Origin: Bartonella henselae str. Houston-1
Lineage (GTDB): Bacteria; Pseudomonadota; Alphaproteobacteria; Rhizobiales; Rhizobiaceae
Direction of reading: 5' to 3'
DNA length: 64,000 bases
Assembly: GCF_000046705.1 (NCBI RefSeq)
Contig: NC_005956.1
Location: 744,001-808,000 of the forward strand
In this document: piece after piece, positions 32,901 to 41,322 of the stretch
Layout: each line of letters opens with the position of its first letter
Numbering within the stretch: position 1 is the stretch's first letter
Program-made: the position numbers and the translations under genes
Notes under the pieces: generated by a model
What the model saw: only the letters and a program-made list of their open reading frames with translations
What the model was told of the DNA's origin: nothing
The model's database searches: none

Positions 32901-34957
32901 GGGTAAAGGGTGGAGCAACAAAAGATGCCCTTCTTCAAGGTGCCGATGTTTCCACTAGCATTACAGCCGTCTTTAATTCTAAGAAGGCAGAGGCCTCTTC
33001 TCACACCTCCACCGCAGTAACAGATACCATAAAAGCAGGGCGTGCTGTGAACATGCAAGCGGATAAAGGAAGTATCTATGGTATTGGAGCTGATATCATC
33101 GCTGGCAGTAATCCAGTTTACCAACTCAGTAATAATGAACAGAGCGAGAATATCACCTTAAAAGCGGGTCAAGATATCAAGCTTGAAAGTGCGCAAAACA
33201 CAAAAAAAACACAAAGAAACTCGCAAAATAGTTCGGTGAGTGTTGGTTACAACTTTAGTTCCAATGACTCAGGGTGGATAGGAAATGCTTCTGTTAGGAA
33301 AGGAAAAGGTTCCAGTGATGAGGTAAAGCAGAAGAACAGCCATGTTGTGAGTACAAGCGATGTTCAGATCAGCAGTGGGGCAAACACCGCACTAGAAGGT
33401 GCTGTGATTTCTGGAAAACATGCCAAAATGGATGTAGGCAGTGATCTCACCATTGCCAGCCGCAGTGATAGGGAACAAATTTCTAGCAAGCAGCAATCCC
33501 TTTCTATCGGTTATAATGGTGAAGAAAAGACTGATGCAGCTACAAACAATATGTCTTTCCAAAAGAATAAATCCTCTAGCGATTATAAGAGCGTTGTAGA
33601 ACAATCAGGCATCAAAGCCGATGAGCAAGGCTTTGAGATCACTGTAAAAGACAAAACAACGCTGACCGATGGCATCATTGAAAGTAGTGCCTTGGCAGAG
33701 AAAAACAGCTTGACTACAGGAACCATCACCACGAGTGATATTGTCAACAATGCTAAAGCTCAAGCCAGCAGCCAGGGTTTAAGCCTTGCTACGGGTGGCC
33801 CAATGTATCAGGGCAAATACGGTCTTGCGAAAAACATCGCTAAAAATGTTTTGGATCACGCAAAAGAGCAGGATTCAGCGGAAGGGCAAACCAAAGCTGC
33901 TATCAGCAATGGCACCATCATCCTGACAGATGAGGTTGGGCAAAAGGCGTTGACAGGACAAGATGTGGAACAAACCATCGCTTCTCTTAATCGTGATACT
34001 GCCACAGCCCATCATGCTGTATCAAAAATAGATATAGAAAAGTTGGAACGTATAGTCCATGAAAACCGTGAAATGGCAACACAATTACTGGAAGAGGGGT
34101 TTAAGTATAGTGATGAAGCCTATAAAACTATGTTTATCAAAGAACATCCCATCGCTGTGGTGGAGCGTGATGAAAAGGGCAATATTATTTATCTCAAAGA
34201 TGAAAATGGAAATCTTATAAGAGACAGCCGTGGACAAAAAATTCCGAAATCTCATTCTTTAACGGCTGAGGAGAAGGAACATTTGCAAGCTGGTTCTGAT
34301 GGCAAGGTGCATGTGTCGTTCAATGGTATCTTTACACCCCCAGAGGAAGCTGCTGTTTATGCCGAGCAACATGCTGTTAATAAAAATGAACCGCTTTATT
34401 TTGTGGTGTTTCCACAAGCCGATACGGCTCTCTCAGAACTTCTGGTAGCGGGGTATCAGAAGTTACTGGAAAATAACTTTTGGGGTTTGACCAATTCAAC
34501 ACAAGAAGCAAAAGATCTGATGTCTCGCTATGGTAATACAGGATTGCATATTGATGCGCATAGTCGTGGCAGTATGACAGGCTTTAATGCGCTGAATTCT
34601 TTTAAACAACAAGGTGTCCATGGGGTAGCCAAAAACACAAATATCAAATTTTTTGGTCCAGCGGCTAATGCTTCAGCTACAGCTGGTCTGTTAGGTTATG
34701 CGAGTGATGGCAAACAAACTACTATTGAGTTGGAAAACCATGCAGATGATTTTGTTGGTATTATGATTGGTGGCAATCCTGCTACTTTTTATAAGAGACC
34801 CCCTGGTAGCAATGCTTGGAAAGAAGCATGGAAAATGTTTTTGAGTTATCCCAATGTTCATGCTTGTTATGGACATGCGGATCTAGCATGTCAAAACGAT
34901 TATGGGCTACCTCACAGTATACAAATTCCTTCAAGTAAATCATGGAGTAAAAAATGA
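25236..34957 (+). repeat. Long direct repeat, copy 1 (fhaC1-fhaB1)
   Basis: Matches 44115-53839 at a constant offset of 18,879 through most of fhaC and the first third of fhaB. Identity begins abruptly inside the fhaC signal-peptide codons. It is nearly complete to about 29930, lower and patchy to about 33700, and high again across the pre-toxin region to about 34540. Confidence 0.9.
26957..34957 (+). CDS. fhaB: FhaB-type filamentous haemagglutinin with hydrolase-like C-terminal domain (copy 1)
   Basis: Exported TpsA exoprotein of 2,666 residues. AAGGA lies 5 nt before ATG 26957, and a GTG just before it is possible. It has a long signal peptide to about SALQAQ, then a TPS haemagglutination domain with NPNGISCDGCGFINT (about 158-172). 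A long beta-helical repeat body follows. Near the end comes the FHA pre-toxin pattern IASLNRDTATAH and ENREMATQLLEEGF. The last 250 residues resemble an alpha/beta-hydrolase, with a nucleophile elbow AHSRGS (Ser about 2,536) and candidate Asp in HADDFVG and His in NVHACYG. The stop overlaps the next ATG (ATGA). CDI-type toxin activity is inferred. Confidence 0.92.
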   Translation: MASTSMRYEKRDQRATLLGVLVSSTMLKKVLFWGLGFSCLLAPSALQAQISVDAKANSAHRPDIVAAPNGVPSIDIVTPNSSGLSHNKYDDFNIGHVGVIWNNHAQEVGQSQLGGIIPGNPHLRFSGSAKVILNEVTSGKRSALNGPGEVFGKQADVIIANPNGISCDGCGFINTPHATLTTGVPEIDVSGFLKGFVVKGGEITFGARGANFFSGKGVVDVVDIVSRTVHFEGPVAGREIGVAAGTGNFDYASRQMKALTDITGKPEYAIDGSALGALQADQIKLVATEKGVGVRMRHDMAANAGQLHLSADGKISLQNAFGHRGVVLKSKSQSVLAKHIASKKHIEIAAKKDVTLETIGADGHFIAEAQEGLLTIAGQATSGGNMQLSSREAIKVSGLGAGADIAFATGGDLTIGGTILSGGNLKAHAGGDIRAHLLAGGVDMAATGAAGKLVLGSHGGVDLQSVGGAIAAESIYGAGEITLVSHNGVSVSQFLQSHDNVAIHTQPDAGVHFGQLIAYGRADIDGGAVDFSSLMTGEDAVLKVRNLEAGTLMTGGDFVQSSVFGKLILHEKGSLSIRAQRGIKVGHIISGENIALFAGNDIYYDQIIGYGSTTLTSGSGGISVENVLSAMGDVRLTANTLDLSKNCSHIYTPQTLYLKGDHIDVSGSELTYGGLDFQSTNALDIQHARLQSVTDKGGSGDIIFRAPGIMTDKETSVLAARDFTIKTGKLHNSGQLAAGQNLAFSVTGDATNSKTGLIYVKGNGALKVDGALLNDLGAIVAEGDLSFTNLGGTGKSLSLVNKAGLIQAGGNLSIQTKTLQNEADSIPEMKEKKEYSDLSFQRPDNYDLLYKEGLLNKITSNRWSKGYIDTPFLEHREFILEKELWDSKEKTYGKITLNSGIVYKAFTWQIAAENGKDRTQTYIWNDQSYMTEKTVTQAFSYKPAVQGMIQSTGDLIIHADNIENHYSIMRAGGNADIYASVLTNVGATAYKNTYLSCKAGTDNCYAYNSDGSRDVSLDIANGTFRQTGSEVLDTVSGLVQAGGTLNLVVNTLNNTAAEGSITGGAHFGAKAIGGNPLDILNGLTGAGSLFSQKVDINGAGELSEGSALPLSKPQLDSVGDILPKQNFLYKTRAEFLDVGKFYGSAYFLNRIGYNPDREIFFLGDAYFEKQLVEEQLRDLVGQGLGKGGVLIPGKDAVEQMKTLLDVGADYVKANNLPFGEALSEQKLASLETPMVIYVRQSVKGMDVYAPVLYIPEKDRASFVFASALIMGENVNITAKNITNSGRINATHHLQMKSSQLLGQGGHFVAGNDAVLLADNNICFESGRTSVEGVETVLNTHALSVGGNAAVIAKQDVIASGVRITTGRALVLSAVEGILSIVSAANTNSMGQNIFVIQHQSEVHSGGSITFSAAKDLNVAGSRVQAHDNLYLKTERNVSIDATYNSINHYTHGQTSRFMLHKCSHLSAGKGMAITSGRDIRVSASDMEAKGNIALGAQGAINVIAKADKVEYHLQSKGTQIDRHVSVSVGASIKGEGDFIAFAGQDGKPHNLSILGSSITVDGKVGMKASNDILITNIENSLRIKISGHTKGGFFGSDKSVHNNIEVSDVMGSNISGGEGVALESGKNIQIVESTLLANIAHETKDQVKANIFLKSGDNIIIKGAEEKFNQQQQWIKKAFLNKKRSHKSDVHKTPISSTFEAEGDIVIESQGNIVISGSQLFTKKGVSVIGESVSIDGMSEHHNSHSQEHESGFGVGSTSNFMFIGGKESKTKSDEIIEYKGSSLNADGNIKIAAKKSNVHVMGSDLTAREELHLSASHNVNVKDGRNNHSSNSQEKRFGLAIQLTKKHNDPTLGIVYAKDKKNQGENSTVQSHLMGGRDVQISADHDVRVQAADVLAEHDVNIHAGHDVKISESHDVSKADEMHQKSFANVKTSFDVGTVENVNDATKCFTNGDRKHKVSNSIVAEKKTYDLDNKGKDSYNGVKGGATKDALLQGADVSTSITAVFNSKKAEASSHTSTAVTDTIKAGRAVNMQADKGSIYGIGADIIAGSNPVYQLSNNEQSENITLKAGQDIKLESAQNTKKTQRNSQNSSVSVGYNFSSNDSGWIGNASVRKGKGSSDEVKQKNSHVVSTSDVQISSGANTALEGAVISGKHAKMDVGSDLTIASRSDREQISSKQQSLSIGYNGEEKTDAATNNMSFQKNKSSSDYKSVVEQSGIKADEQGFEITVKDKTTLTDGIIESSALAEKNSLTTGTITTSDIVNNAKAQASSQGLSLATGGPMYQGKYGLAKNIAKNVLDHAKEQDSAEGQTKAAISNGTIILTDEVGQKALTGQDVEQTIASLNRDTATAHHAVSKIDIEKLERIVHENREMATQLLEEGFKYSDEAYKTMFIKEHPIAVVERDEKGNIIYLKDENGNLIRDSRGQKIPKSHSLTAEEKEHLQAGSDGKVHVSFNGIFTPPEEAAVYAEQHAVNKNEPLYFVVFPQADTALSELLVAGYQKLLENNFWGLTNSTQEAKDLMSRYGNTGLHIDAHSRGSMTGFNALNSFKQQGVHGVAKNTNIKFFGPAANASATAGLLGYASDGKQTTIELENHADDFVGIMIGGNPATFYKRPPGSNAWKEAWKMFLSYPNVHACYGHADLACQNDYGLPHSIQIPSSKSWSKK

Positions 34958-35355
34958 AACAAATTTTAAAACTATTAAGCGGGTTCGTTTTGTTAAGCAT
35001 GGTTGGATGTAACTTAGGTAAACCTCCTCCAGGGTACATCGCTATGTGGGAGAAAAATAGTGTTACTGATTTTACTGAGGTAGGAAAAGCCTTGTTAGAA
35101 TGTGGCATGCCAACCCCTTATGATGTCGATCCAGAAAACCAAAAGCTAAGTCCTAATGATATGGTCTCCATTGATGCTTGCATGGTTCAAGCAGGTTTTC
35201 GTTATAAAGGGAGAAGTAATTGGTGTTATACTTTTAAAGAAGACAATCTTCCAAATTGTCGTCCTGGCGTTGTCTTCCCACAGCGCAGTGTCAAAAAGCG
35301 CTTGAACAGCCCTTTTTGTAAAAAGTACAAAAATAGCCGTAAATGCCAACCTTAA
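34954..35355 (+). CDS. Cysteine-rich small lipoprotein L1, candidate immunity protein
   Basis: Lipoprotein of 133 residues with a lipobox ending LSMVGC (Cys at about residue 19). Its ATG overlaps the fhaB1 stop, so translation is coupled to the exoprotein. The mature part has the array-wide pattern MWEKNSVTDF, KALLECGMPTPYD, IDACMVQAGF, NLPNCRPG and RSVKKRLNSPFC. It contains six cysteines besides the lipid-bearing one. GGAG precedes the start. Lipid anchoring and cysteines point to an envelope location. Position directly after a toxin-like domain suggests immunity, which is inference; a secretion accessory role is possible. Confidence 0.85.
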   Translation: MKQILKLLSGFVLLSMVGCNLGKPPPGYIAMWEKNSVTDFTEVGKALLECGMPTPYDVDPENQKLSPNDMVSIDACMVQAGFRYKGRSNWCYTFKEDNLPNCRPGVVFPQRSVKKRLNSPFCKKYKNSRKCQP

Positions 35356-35535
35356 ATTTTTCTGTTTGTGGAAACTACAATCCCCACATTCATATGTTCC
35401 CATGCCTGTGTGGGATTGTTCTCTTCATCCACCATCTCAATATTGTTCACCGTTGTTTTAAACAGCGGTGGCAGAAAATATCAACAGGCTTTCAAGCCAT
35501 TTCATTAAAAAGAAATCCATTCAAAGAGGGGAAAA
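35356..35535 (+). repeat. Inter-lipoprotein spacer repeat S1
   Basis: A roughly 180-bp spacer that recurs after most lipoprotein genes of both loci (S2-S8). It contains two hairpins: CAATCCCCACA...TGTGTGGGATTG and CACCGTTGTTT-GA-AAACAGCGGTG. It ends in an AAAGAGGGGAAAA ribosome site for the next gene. This copy has a few differences, such as CATATG for CATGTG. Confidence 0.85.
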
Positions 35536-35995
35536 ATGAAAAAAATCTTGAAACTATTAAGCTGTATAGTTGTCTTAACTATAGCTGGATGTCTTAATCA
35601 ACCACCTCCATCTACTTTAGCATTGTGGGAAAAACCAGGTGCCGATAAAGTGATGACCCAACAAGCCTTGACAAAATGTGGTTGGAAACCAGTCTATTTT
35701 CCCCCTGAAGATATGGATTCACGTATGAGTGAGTTTGCATGAATTTATGAATGCATAAGCAAAGCAGGATATCGGTATAAGTTGCAGGCTTCCAATGGAA
35801 TTTACGTTTCATAAGCACCTCGGAGCAACTCATTTTTAGCCAATCTCATGATAGCGGGATATCTCAGCAGTTTATGGATAATGAAACCTTTTTTGTGACG
35901 AATGCAACAAAAAAAGAACGCGTTTTGAGAATGAAAGAAAACATCAGAAAATGAAAAAACTTTAAAAAAGCAGTCATCATCGACGCATGAATCCT
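35536..35995 (+). pseudogene. Decayed lipoprotein gene L2 (L6-like)
   Basis: Begins with intact lipobox codons (LTIAGC) and runs in frame for 68 codons to a TGA at 35740-35742. Beyond it, sequence matching L6 (55627) continues in broken frames: KAGYRYKLQ, then NSFLANLMIAGY, with further stops. It is therefore a remnant of the second type of lipoprotein, whose tail resembles the FhaB toxin region. Confidence 0.8.
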
Positions 35996-36912
35996 TAAAG
36001 AAATAATTAGCTAAAACACACTAACAGGAAAGGAAGCCAAAAAATAGTTCCTTTAACCACAATACAGTTGACGCTGAGTAGGATATAAACCGGCAGTGGT
36101 ATCATGAATATGGTCTAAACTGTATAGATATTCTCGTTTGTTATTGTTTATTAAAACTTATTCGATATAAAAATACTTTTACTAAATCACGATGATTTGT
36201 CATCAGTAAAATTGATTTTAGTGAGATATTTTACTTTGATGACCTTTTAAGTTTAGAATGGTGAATAATTCCCATTTTATCTTATGTTTCTCTCTGAATA
36301 TTCATAGTTTTAGGTAAGTAATTTTTACCTTAATAATCTTTTACCTTGTAATCTATTTAGAATAATATCTTCATTTTTGGATAAGGCAAAATTGCAATTT
36401 TAAAGAAGAATCTTCTGAAACCCTTTGACCAATGGTGAAGCATCTATGATAGCGCGTTAGGAAGCCTTTTTTGATTCAAGGTTTTGTTTATTGATCGGAA
36501 TTTTTATTTTAAGTATTGATAGTTTTGATATCAGAATTAAAATAGATACATCAGTTGCTGTATATTAGTAACAATTTATCTAGGTTTTTTGTGGCTGTAA
36601 AAGAGAGGCTTGGTAGCCGATTTCTCATGCATTTTATCTTTTTGTAGTTTTATATAAAAACAATTTATATATTTTCTTTTTTTGTGTTTTTCGTTATGAT
36701 TTCAACAGTGTTTAGGAGCACAATTTTATAAAGGGTTGCAGGTATAAATTATGGTTTTTATTTTTCATTCTCGCTTTACATAAAATACAAAACGAATTAT
36801 ACTTGCTATAGTTAGTTAGATAAGAAGTGATTTATTCCTGTTTATTTTATACTTATTGTTCTTTAAGTTGTATTTTGTTTTTGCTGAGAAAAAGAAAATT
36901 TGAAGAAGAAGG
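35996..36912. other. Intergenic region before the autotransporter
   Basis: About 900 bp, AT-rich, with no supported gene. It probably contains the autotransporter promoter. A 74-codon reverse frame at its right end overlaps the autotransporter signal peptide and is rejected. Confidence 0.5.
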
Positions 36913-39666
36913 GTGGTCAGATTGTTCAAAAATTGCTTATATTCGTGGGTTTTTACAGCAGCTATTTTTTCTTTTTTATCAAACATAGATGTTGAGGCGC
37001 GTTCTCGTTCATCTGTGTCACTTTCGTGTGATGAGAGCAAATTACCTTATAAATGCAGTGATGGTGCAAAACATACAATTAGTGATAAAGTATATCAGCT
37101 TGTTAAATCCTCTAAGGAAGAAAATGGACAAGACATTTCTCTTACATCATCTGCTGTCATAGTGGCACAGCAGTCAAATACAATTATTCAAGCAAATCGT
37201 GTGCAAATCAGTGGTATTGAGGGTGTAGAAGATACTTATGGTGTCATTGCATCGCAAGGGGGAAAAGTTGTTTTGAGCGATTCAACTTTGAAGGATGTCT
37301 CAACAGGTCTTAGAGCTGAGAGTGGAACGATTGAGGTAAATCGTGGATTGGTTAAAGCTACTCAGGTAGGTATTTATGCAGAGAAGCAGGGAACATCTGT
37401 ACTTTTAACGAATGCAGAAATTAAAGTGGAAAGTCAGGATATCGGTCAAAAAGCAGCCCTTTTCAGTGGTAACGATGCGGTTATTAAGATGAAGGGCGGA
37501 TCAATTGATGTTACGGATGCAGCAGCTCTTTATTTAGGGGTAAGGGGGAGTGCAACTTTAGATGGCGTTACCATTACTTCAAAAAGCCAGCAAGAGATGG
37601 ATAAAGAAAATGCAAATAAAGAAGATGGTGTTGCTTATGCAGTTTTAAATGTGAATCAGCATGGTGCTATTTCTTTAAAGAATACCAATGTTATTGCTAC
37701 CGGTGTTCGTGCTTTGTGGATTGGATTAGATGCTAATGCACAATCAAGTATGGGCCAGGAAGCGAATATTTCAGTTTCTCGGGTGAATATTGAAGATTCA
37801 AAAATTATAGTATCAGGTAACAAACATGGTATGCACTTTGATATGGACAAAGAAGACAATGAATACCAAAAGGGTTTTGTCTTTTTGAAGAAAACGACTT
37901 TTGAAGTTCCAGATGGTACGGCTATTCATAGCTATAAGAGTAGTGGTTATATTGGTGTAACAGAAGGCACAAAAATCTCCGGTGATTTATTATTAACAGC
38001 TGAGAAGGAGTCTTCTGTGGCAATTTTGGTGGATTCTTCTTCCCTTACAGGGGGCACCCGCGTTGCTGATGATTCTATTGCTGAGCTGTATTTGACAGGA
38101 GGATCAAAATGGGTTTTGACAAAAAGTAAAGAAATAAATCAACAAGTCTCGAACCTCGTTTCATCCATTTCATTTGTAAAACTTTCTGATAGTTCTCTTA
38201 TCTTCGAAACTCCAACTCTTCAAGAATATCAGACACTTTATATTGGAAAGGGAGGGGAAGAAGTTTATAGTGCGCAGGGTAATGCACATATTTACCTTAA
38301 TACGCATCTCAATGGTGATGGATTATTGAATAATCAAAAAACTGACCGCCTTTTGATTGATGGTGATGTAGCTGGAAAAACGACAGTTCATGTGCAATTT
38401 ATTGCAGGAAATCAGGCTGAGGCATTGGGCAATGGAAATGCTAAAAGCATTTCCATTGTTCAAGTTTCTGGAAAAGCAGCAGAAGATTCTTTTCAGTTGA
38501 GTAGTGCTTATATTGTTTTGGAAGGCTTGCCTTATCAATATTATCTCCATGCATATGGTCCAAGTTCTTCTCTTGGAAAAGCAAAAATTTCTCAAAGGTT
38601 AGTTAAAGGGGATGGGGACTTTTGGGATTTTCGCCTTGAAAGTAAATATGTTCAGCTTACTCCCAATATATCCATAGTACCTGATTCTCAACTAATGGTG
38701 AGGAATGTTGTTCCACAAGTTCCAACTTATCTTTTTTTACCAAATGCTTTGTTTCATGTTGGATTGATGGATATCGAAAGTCAAAACAAGCAGTTAAAAG
38801 TTATGCGATCTGTTTCCAGTAAACTTTTAAAAGTCGAAGGAAGTCCTGTTTTATCTGTCCATGGTTATAGCGGAAACTATCGTTATGTCTCAGATCTTTC
38901 TAAACTTGAATATGGTTATGGAGGTGACCTTGGTTATAAGGCTCTAGAGGTAGATATTTTGCTCAAAACAATTGAGGGGACACACAGTACAACGTCTTTT
39001 GGGATTATGGCAACCTACGGGAGACTTTCTTTGCGACCTCAGGATGTTGAAAACAGTCAAAAAAGTATATTTCATAAATGGTTAGTGACAGCATATGGTA
39101 GTTTGGAAAGTAACGCTGGTTTTTATGTAGATGGTCTTTTATCCTATGGTTTGTTTGAAGGTGATGTTCTCACTTTTGTACGGGGCAAGACAGCAACATT
39201 AAAAGGAAATCCTCTGAACGTTTCGTTGTCTGCTGGTAAAGCATTTACAACAGGGGATGAAGGTTTTATTTTTGATCCACAGATTCAGCTTATTTATCAA
39301 CATCTTCAGTTTCATAAAGCACACGATATTGACAGATTTGATGTTGAGATGGGAAAATTGGATCAATGGGCAATGCGTATTGGTGGGCGTCTGACTAAGA
39401 TGCTTGCGGCATTTGAAAAGGATCGTATCGTTTCTTTTTATGGCAAGCTTCATGTTTCTCATGGTTTTAGAGGGAAACAATCTGTGTATTTTAAAGATGC
39501 CTTTCAGTTGAGTGCTTTTGGTTCTTCCCTAGAAGCTGGAGTGGGTGTTTATTCGCAGTTGTCTTCAAAGCTTATATTGCACAGTGATCTGATGTATCAG
39601 CATAAGCTTACCAAAGCTGGTTTTAGCGGAATTCATTTTTCTGGTGGATTGCGTTATCGTTTTTAA
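36913..39666 (+). CDS. Autotransporter with beta-helix passenger and C-terminal barrel
   Basis: Type Va secreted surface protein, up to 917 residues. The signal peptide runs to about residue 30 (NIDVEARS). The passenger (about 35-640) is rich in short beta-helix repeats such as IEVNRGLVKATQVGIYAE and GSATLDGVTITS. The C-terminal translocator (about 645-917) is an autotransporter beta-barrel ending in the classic aromatic GLRYRF. GTG 36913 is the longest start; TTG 36922 has better spacing from GAAGAAGG. It fits the large Bartonella family that includes adhesins and the angiogenic BafA type, but I cannot assign it to one. It sits between the two fha loci. Confidence 0.9.
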   Translation: MVRLFKNCLYSWVFTAAIFSFLSNIDVEARSRSSVSLSCDESKLPYKCSDGAKHTISDKVYQLVKSSKEENGQDISLTSSAVIVAQQSNTIIQANRVQISGIEGVEDTYGVIASQGGKVVLSDSTLKDVSTGLRAESGTIEVNRGLVKATQVGIYAEKQGTSVLLTNAEIKVESQDIGQKAALFSGNDAVIKMKGGSIDVTDAAALYLGVRGSATLDGVTITSKSQQEMDKENANKEDGVAYAVLNVNQHGAISLKNTNVIATGVRALWIGLDANAQSSMGQEANISVSRVNIEDSKIIVSGNKHGMHFDMDKEDNEYQKGFVFLKKTTFEVPDGTAIHSYKSSGYIGVTEGTKISGDLLLTAEKESSVAILVDSSSLTGGTRVADDSIAELYLTGGSKWVLTKSKEINQQVSNLVSSISFVKLSDSSLIFETPTLQEYQTLYIGKGGEEVYSAQGNAHIYLNTHLNGDGLLNNQKTDRLLIDGDVAGKTTVHVQFIAGNQAEALGNGNAKSISIVQVSGKAAEDSFQLSSAYIVLEGLPYQYYLHAYGPSSSLGKAKISQRLVKGDGDFWDFRLESKYVQLTPNISIVPDSQLMVRNVVPQVPTYLFLPNALFHVGLMDIESQNKQLKVMRSVSSKLLKVEGSPVLSVHGYSGNYRYVSDLSKLEYGYGGDLGYKALEVDILLKTIEGTHSTTSFGIMATYGRLSLRPQDVENSQKSIFHKWLVTAYGSLESNAGFYVDGLLSYGLFEGDVLTFVRGKTATLKGNPLNVSLSAGKAFTTGDEGFIFDPQIQLIYQHLQFHKAHDIDRFDVEMGKLDQWAMRIGGRLTKMLAAFEKDRIVSFYGKLHVSHGFRGKQSVYFKDAFQLSAFGSSLEAGVGVYSQLSSKLILHSDLMYQHKLTKAGFSGIHFSGGLRYRF

Positions 39667-39930
39667 AATGAGCTTGGAAAAAAGTTAAATCTAAGCAAAT
39701 CTATTATGAGAGCATGTGCGGGGAGAGTTCTTAAATGATTTATAGATCACTTGGTTTACAAAAGCTCTTCAGATGGGTTTTGTGCTCTATAACAACACCA
39801 GCAAGCGATTTTTCGTATCCCTCCATCTTGATTTCGTCGTATAGCATAACAATAATACTGATGAAGAAATACATACCACTGCATATTGTGTATAATACAA
39901 ACAACATACCCATAGGGTGCTACAAAATCG

Positions 39931-40483
39931 ATGAGCCAACATATATTTTCCTTTCTTCCAATCGGCATTTGGCAAAAGTTCTCCCGTTTCAAGCATAGAT
40001 TGATGATTTTTTCATCTAAAAAAGCCCATGTAGTGGCCATAGAAATACGTACCAACCGCTTTGGCTTAACCGTACAAGAGGCAAAAAACCCGCTTTCCGG
40101 TACTTATATTGGACGGTTTTTTTTTGCAAAGCAAACTTACTCAAGAGCAATATGATGCTGCGCAACAGTATCTCCAGAGAAGAAACAACTACTCATGTGC
40201 AAAGGGATTGCCTAGTGCTGTTTATGATGAAATGCCCTCATCTTCTGATGAAGTTGCAAGAGAGAAGTGGGTTGCGTTTGCAACGGAACAGTTTTTGAAC
40301 ATGCAAGAGGTTATAAAAGAAGCACACTGTCTTTATAGACAGCATAATCTTTATGCTGCATTATAATATCTTGTTGTGGAAGATCAGTCATTATCATATC
40401 TCATTGATTCTTTACGTATTATTCTAAATGCTCTTGGTGAATATTGGCGTCATAGGAATATAAGATTTTTTGATAATGAATGA
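39931..40483 (+). pseudogene. Broken phage-type gene (frameshift and nonsense)
   Basis: Coding sequence passes from NRFGLTVQEAKNPLSGTYIGR in one frame to LQSKLTQEQYDAAQQYLQ in another across a run of nine T (40117-40125). It then runs to a TAA at 40364 after QHNLYAAL. Reading past that stop gives YLVVEDQSLSYLIDSLRIIL to a TGA at 40481-40483. The pattern suggests one original small phage or plasmid-like gene of unknown function. The 5' end is uncertain. Confidence 0.65.
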
Positions 40484-40492
40484 AAATCAGTT

Positions 40493-40615
40493 ATGCAAGG
40501 GATACAACCACCACATTTGAAACCACGCTTAAAATCAGCTCCGCGTATTCAACAAATCCTTTGGTGTGATTTTCCAAAAGATACTCAATTACCAGAGTTT
40601 GGAAACAACGTTTAA
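40493..40615 (+). pseudogene. N-terminal fragment of a PemK/MazF-like gene
   Basis: A 40-codon frame reading MQGIQPPHLKPRLKSAP then QILWCDFPKDTQLPEF before frame loss and stop. The WCDFP...LPEF segment resembles the first strand of PemK/MazF-type mRNA endonucleases found in phage regions. The remainder of the domain is missing, so no activity is expected. Identification is tentative. Confidence 0.4.
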
Positions 40616-40679
40616 AGGATGTCTATTTACATTAGACATGGCGCTGTGAATAAAGCAGTGATCGCTCTCTTTTTGTAAA

Positions 40680-40839
40680 GGGATCAGGTGCGAAGGGGTC
40701 ACTTGCTGCTTCTTTCGCTTTTTTAGAAGACGGCTCTCTATCCTATCTTGTGAATTCATTATGTGCCGTTCTTGATGTTCTCCAGAAGCATTTTTCACAA
40801 AAGCGTATACAATGTATAAGTTTCAAGCGTCATCTTTAA
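40680..40839 (+). pseudogene. Second remnant related to the broken phage-type gene
   Basis: An open stretch reads FLEDGSLSYLVNSLCAVLDVL and ends at TAA 40837-40839. It resembles the tail of the preceding pseudogene (VVEDQSLSYLIDSLRIILNAL), so the same gene type was once present twice, one copy now reduced to its 3' end. Confidence 0.5.
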
Positions 40840-41003
40840 TGCCAATTGTAACAGCTTTTCCAAAAATATGGAGAGTGAACTCAAAGCCTCTAATTTTTTT
40901 ATGCTGAATACTCTTTGTGAAGATTTTGGTTATTATAAAATATTGATACAAAACAAGAAAAATATAAGATACAGTATAGATTTTTGTGTTGATAATATCG
41001 TTT

Positions 41004-41312
41004 TTAGACAACATGGAGAGTTGGAATTTGACTAACATCTGTTTCATGCTCGGCATGCCAAGCGTCATAGGCTGCTTGCATACGTAACCAAACAGCGGCT
41101 CCATCTCCAAATAATTTGCCTAAACGCGCGGAAACAGAAGGGGAAATTGGCTTTTTCGCTCTTAAGATCGCATAAAGATGTTGTCTTGATATACCAAGCA
41201 TCTGTGCAATTTCTAATTTTGTTTTGCCAGTTGCTGGAATGATTTCTGCTAATAGATCGCCTGGATGAGAAGGACAGCGGTTTTTATTGTGTTGAACTGG
41301 AATATCATTCAT
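41004..41312 (-). CDS. higA: HigA-type antitoxin (copy 1)
   Basis: XRE-family DNA-binding antitoxin of 102 residues. The start at 41312 has AAGGAT about 7 nt upstream; a longer frame to 41396 would overlap the toxin gene. HigA landmarks are CPSHPGDLLAEIIPATGKTKLEIAQ, the helix-turn-helix LGISRQHLYAIL, and the C-terminal GAAVWLRMQAAYDAW. It lies 10 nt after higB in the same operon and should neutralise the toxin and repress the shared promoter. Confidence 0.93.
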   Translation of the reverse strand: MNDIPVQHNKNRCPSHPGDLLAEIIPATGKTKLEIAQMLGISRQHLYAILRAKKPISPSVSARLGKLFGDGAAVWLRMQAAYDAWHAEHETDVSQIPTLHVV

Positions 41313-41322
41313 GATTTTATCC

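Noticed and set aside
26896..34876. Many reverse-strand frames of 60-170 codons inside fhaB1 and the matching set inside fhaB2
   Set aside because: They are shadows of the forward coding sequence, with low-complexity or basic translations and no domains. Their conservation follows from the fhaB duplication.
39756..40055. 99-codon reverse frame after the autotransporter
   Set aside because: It is antisense to the decayed phage-type gene and its translation has no recognisable features.
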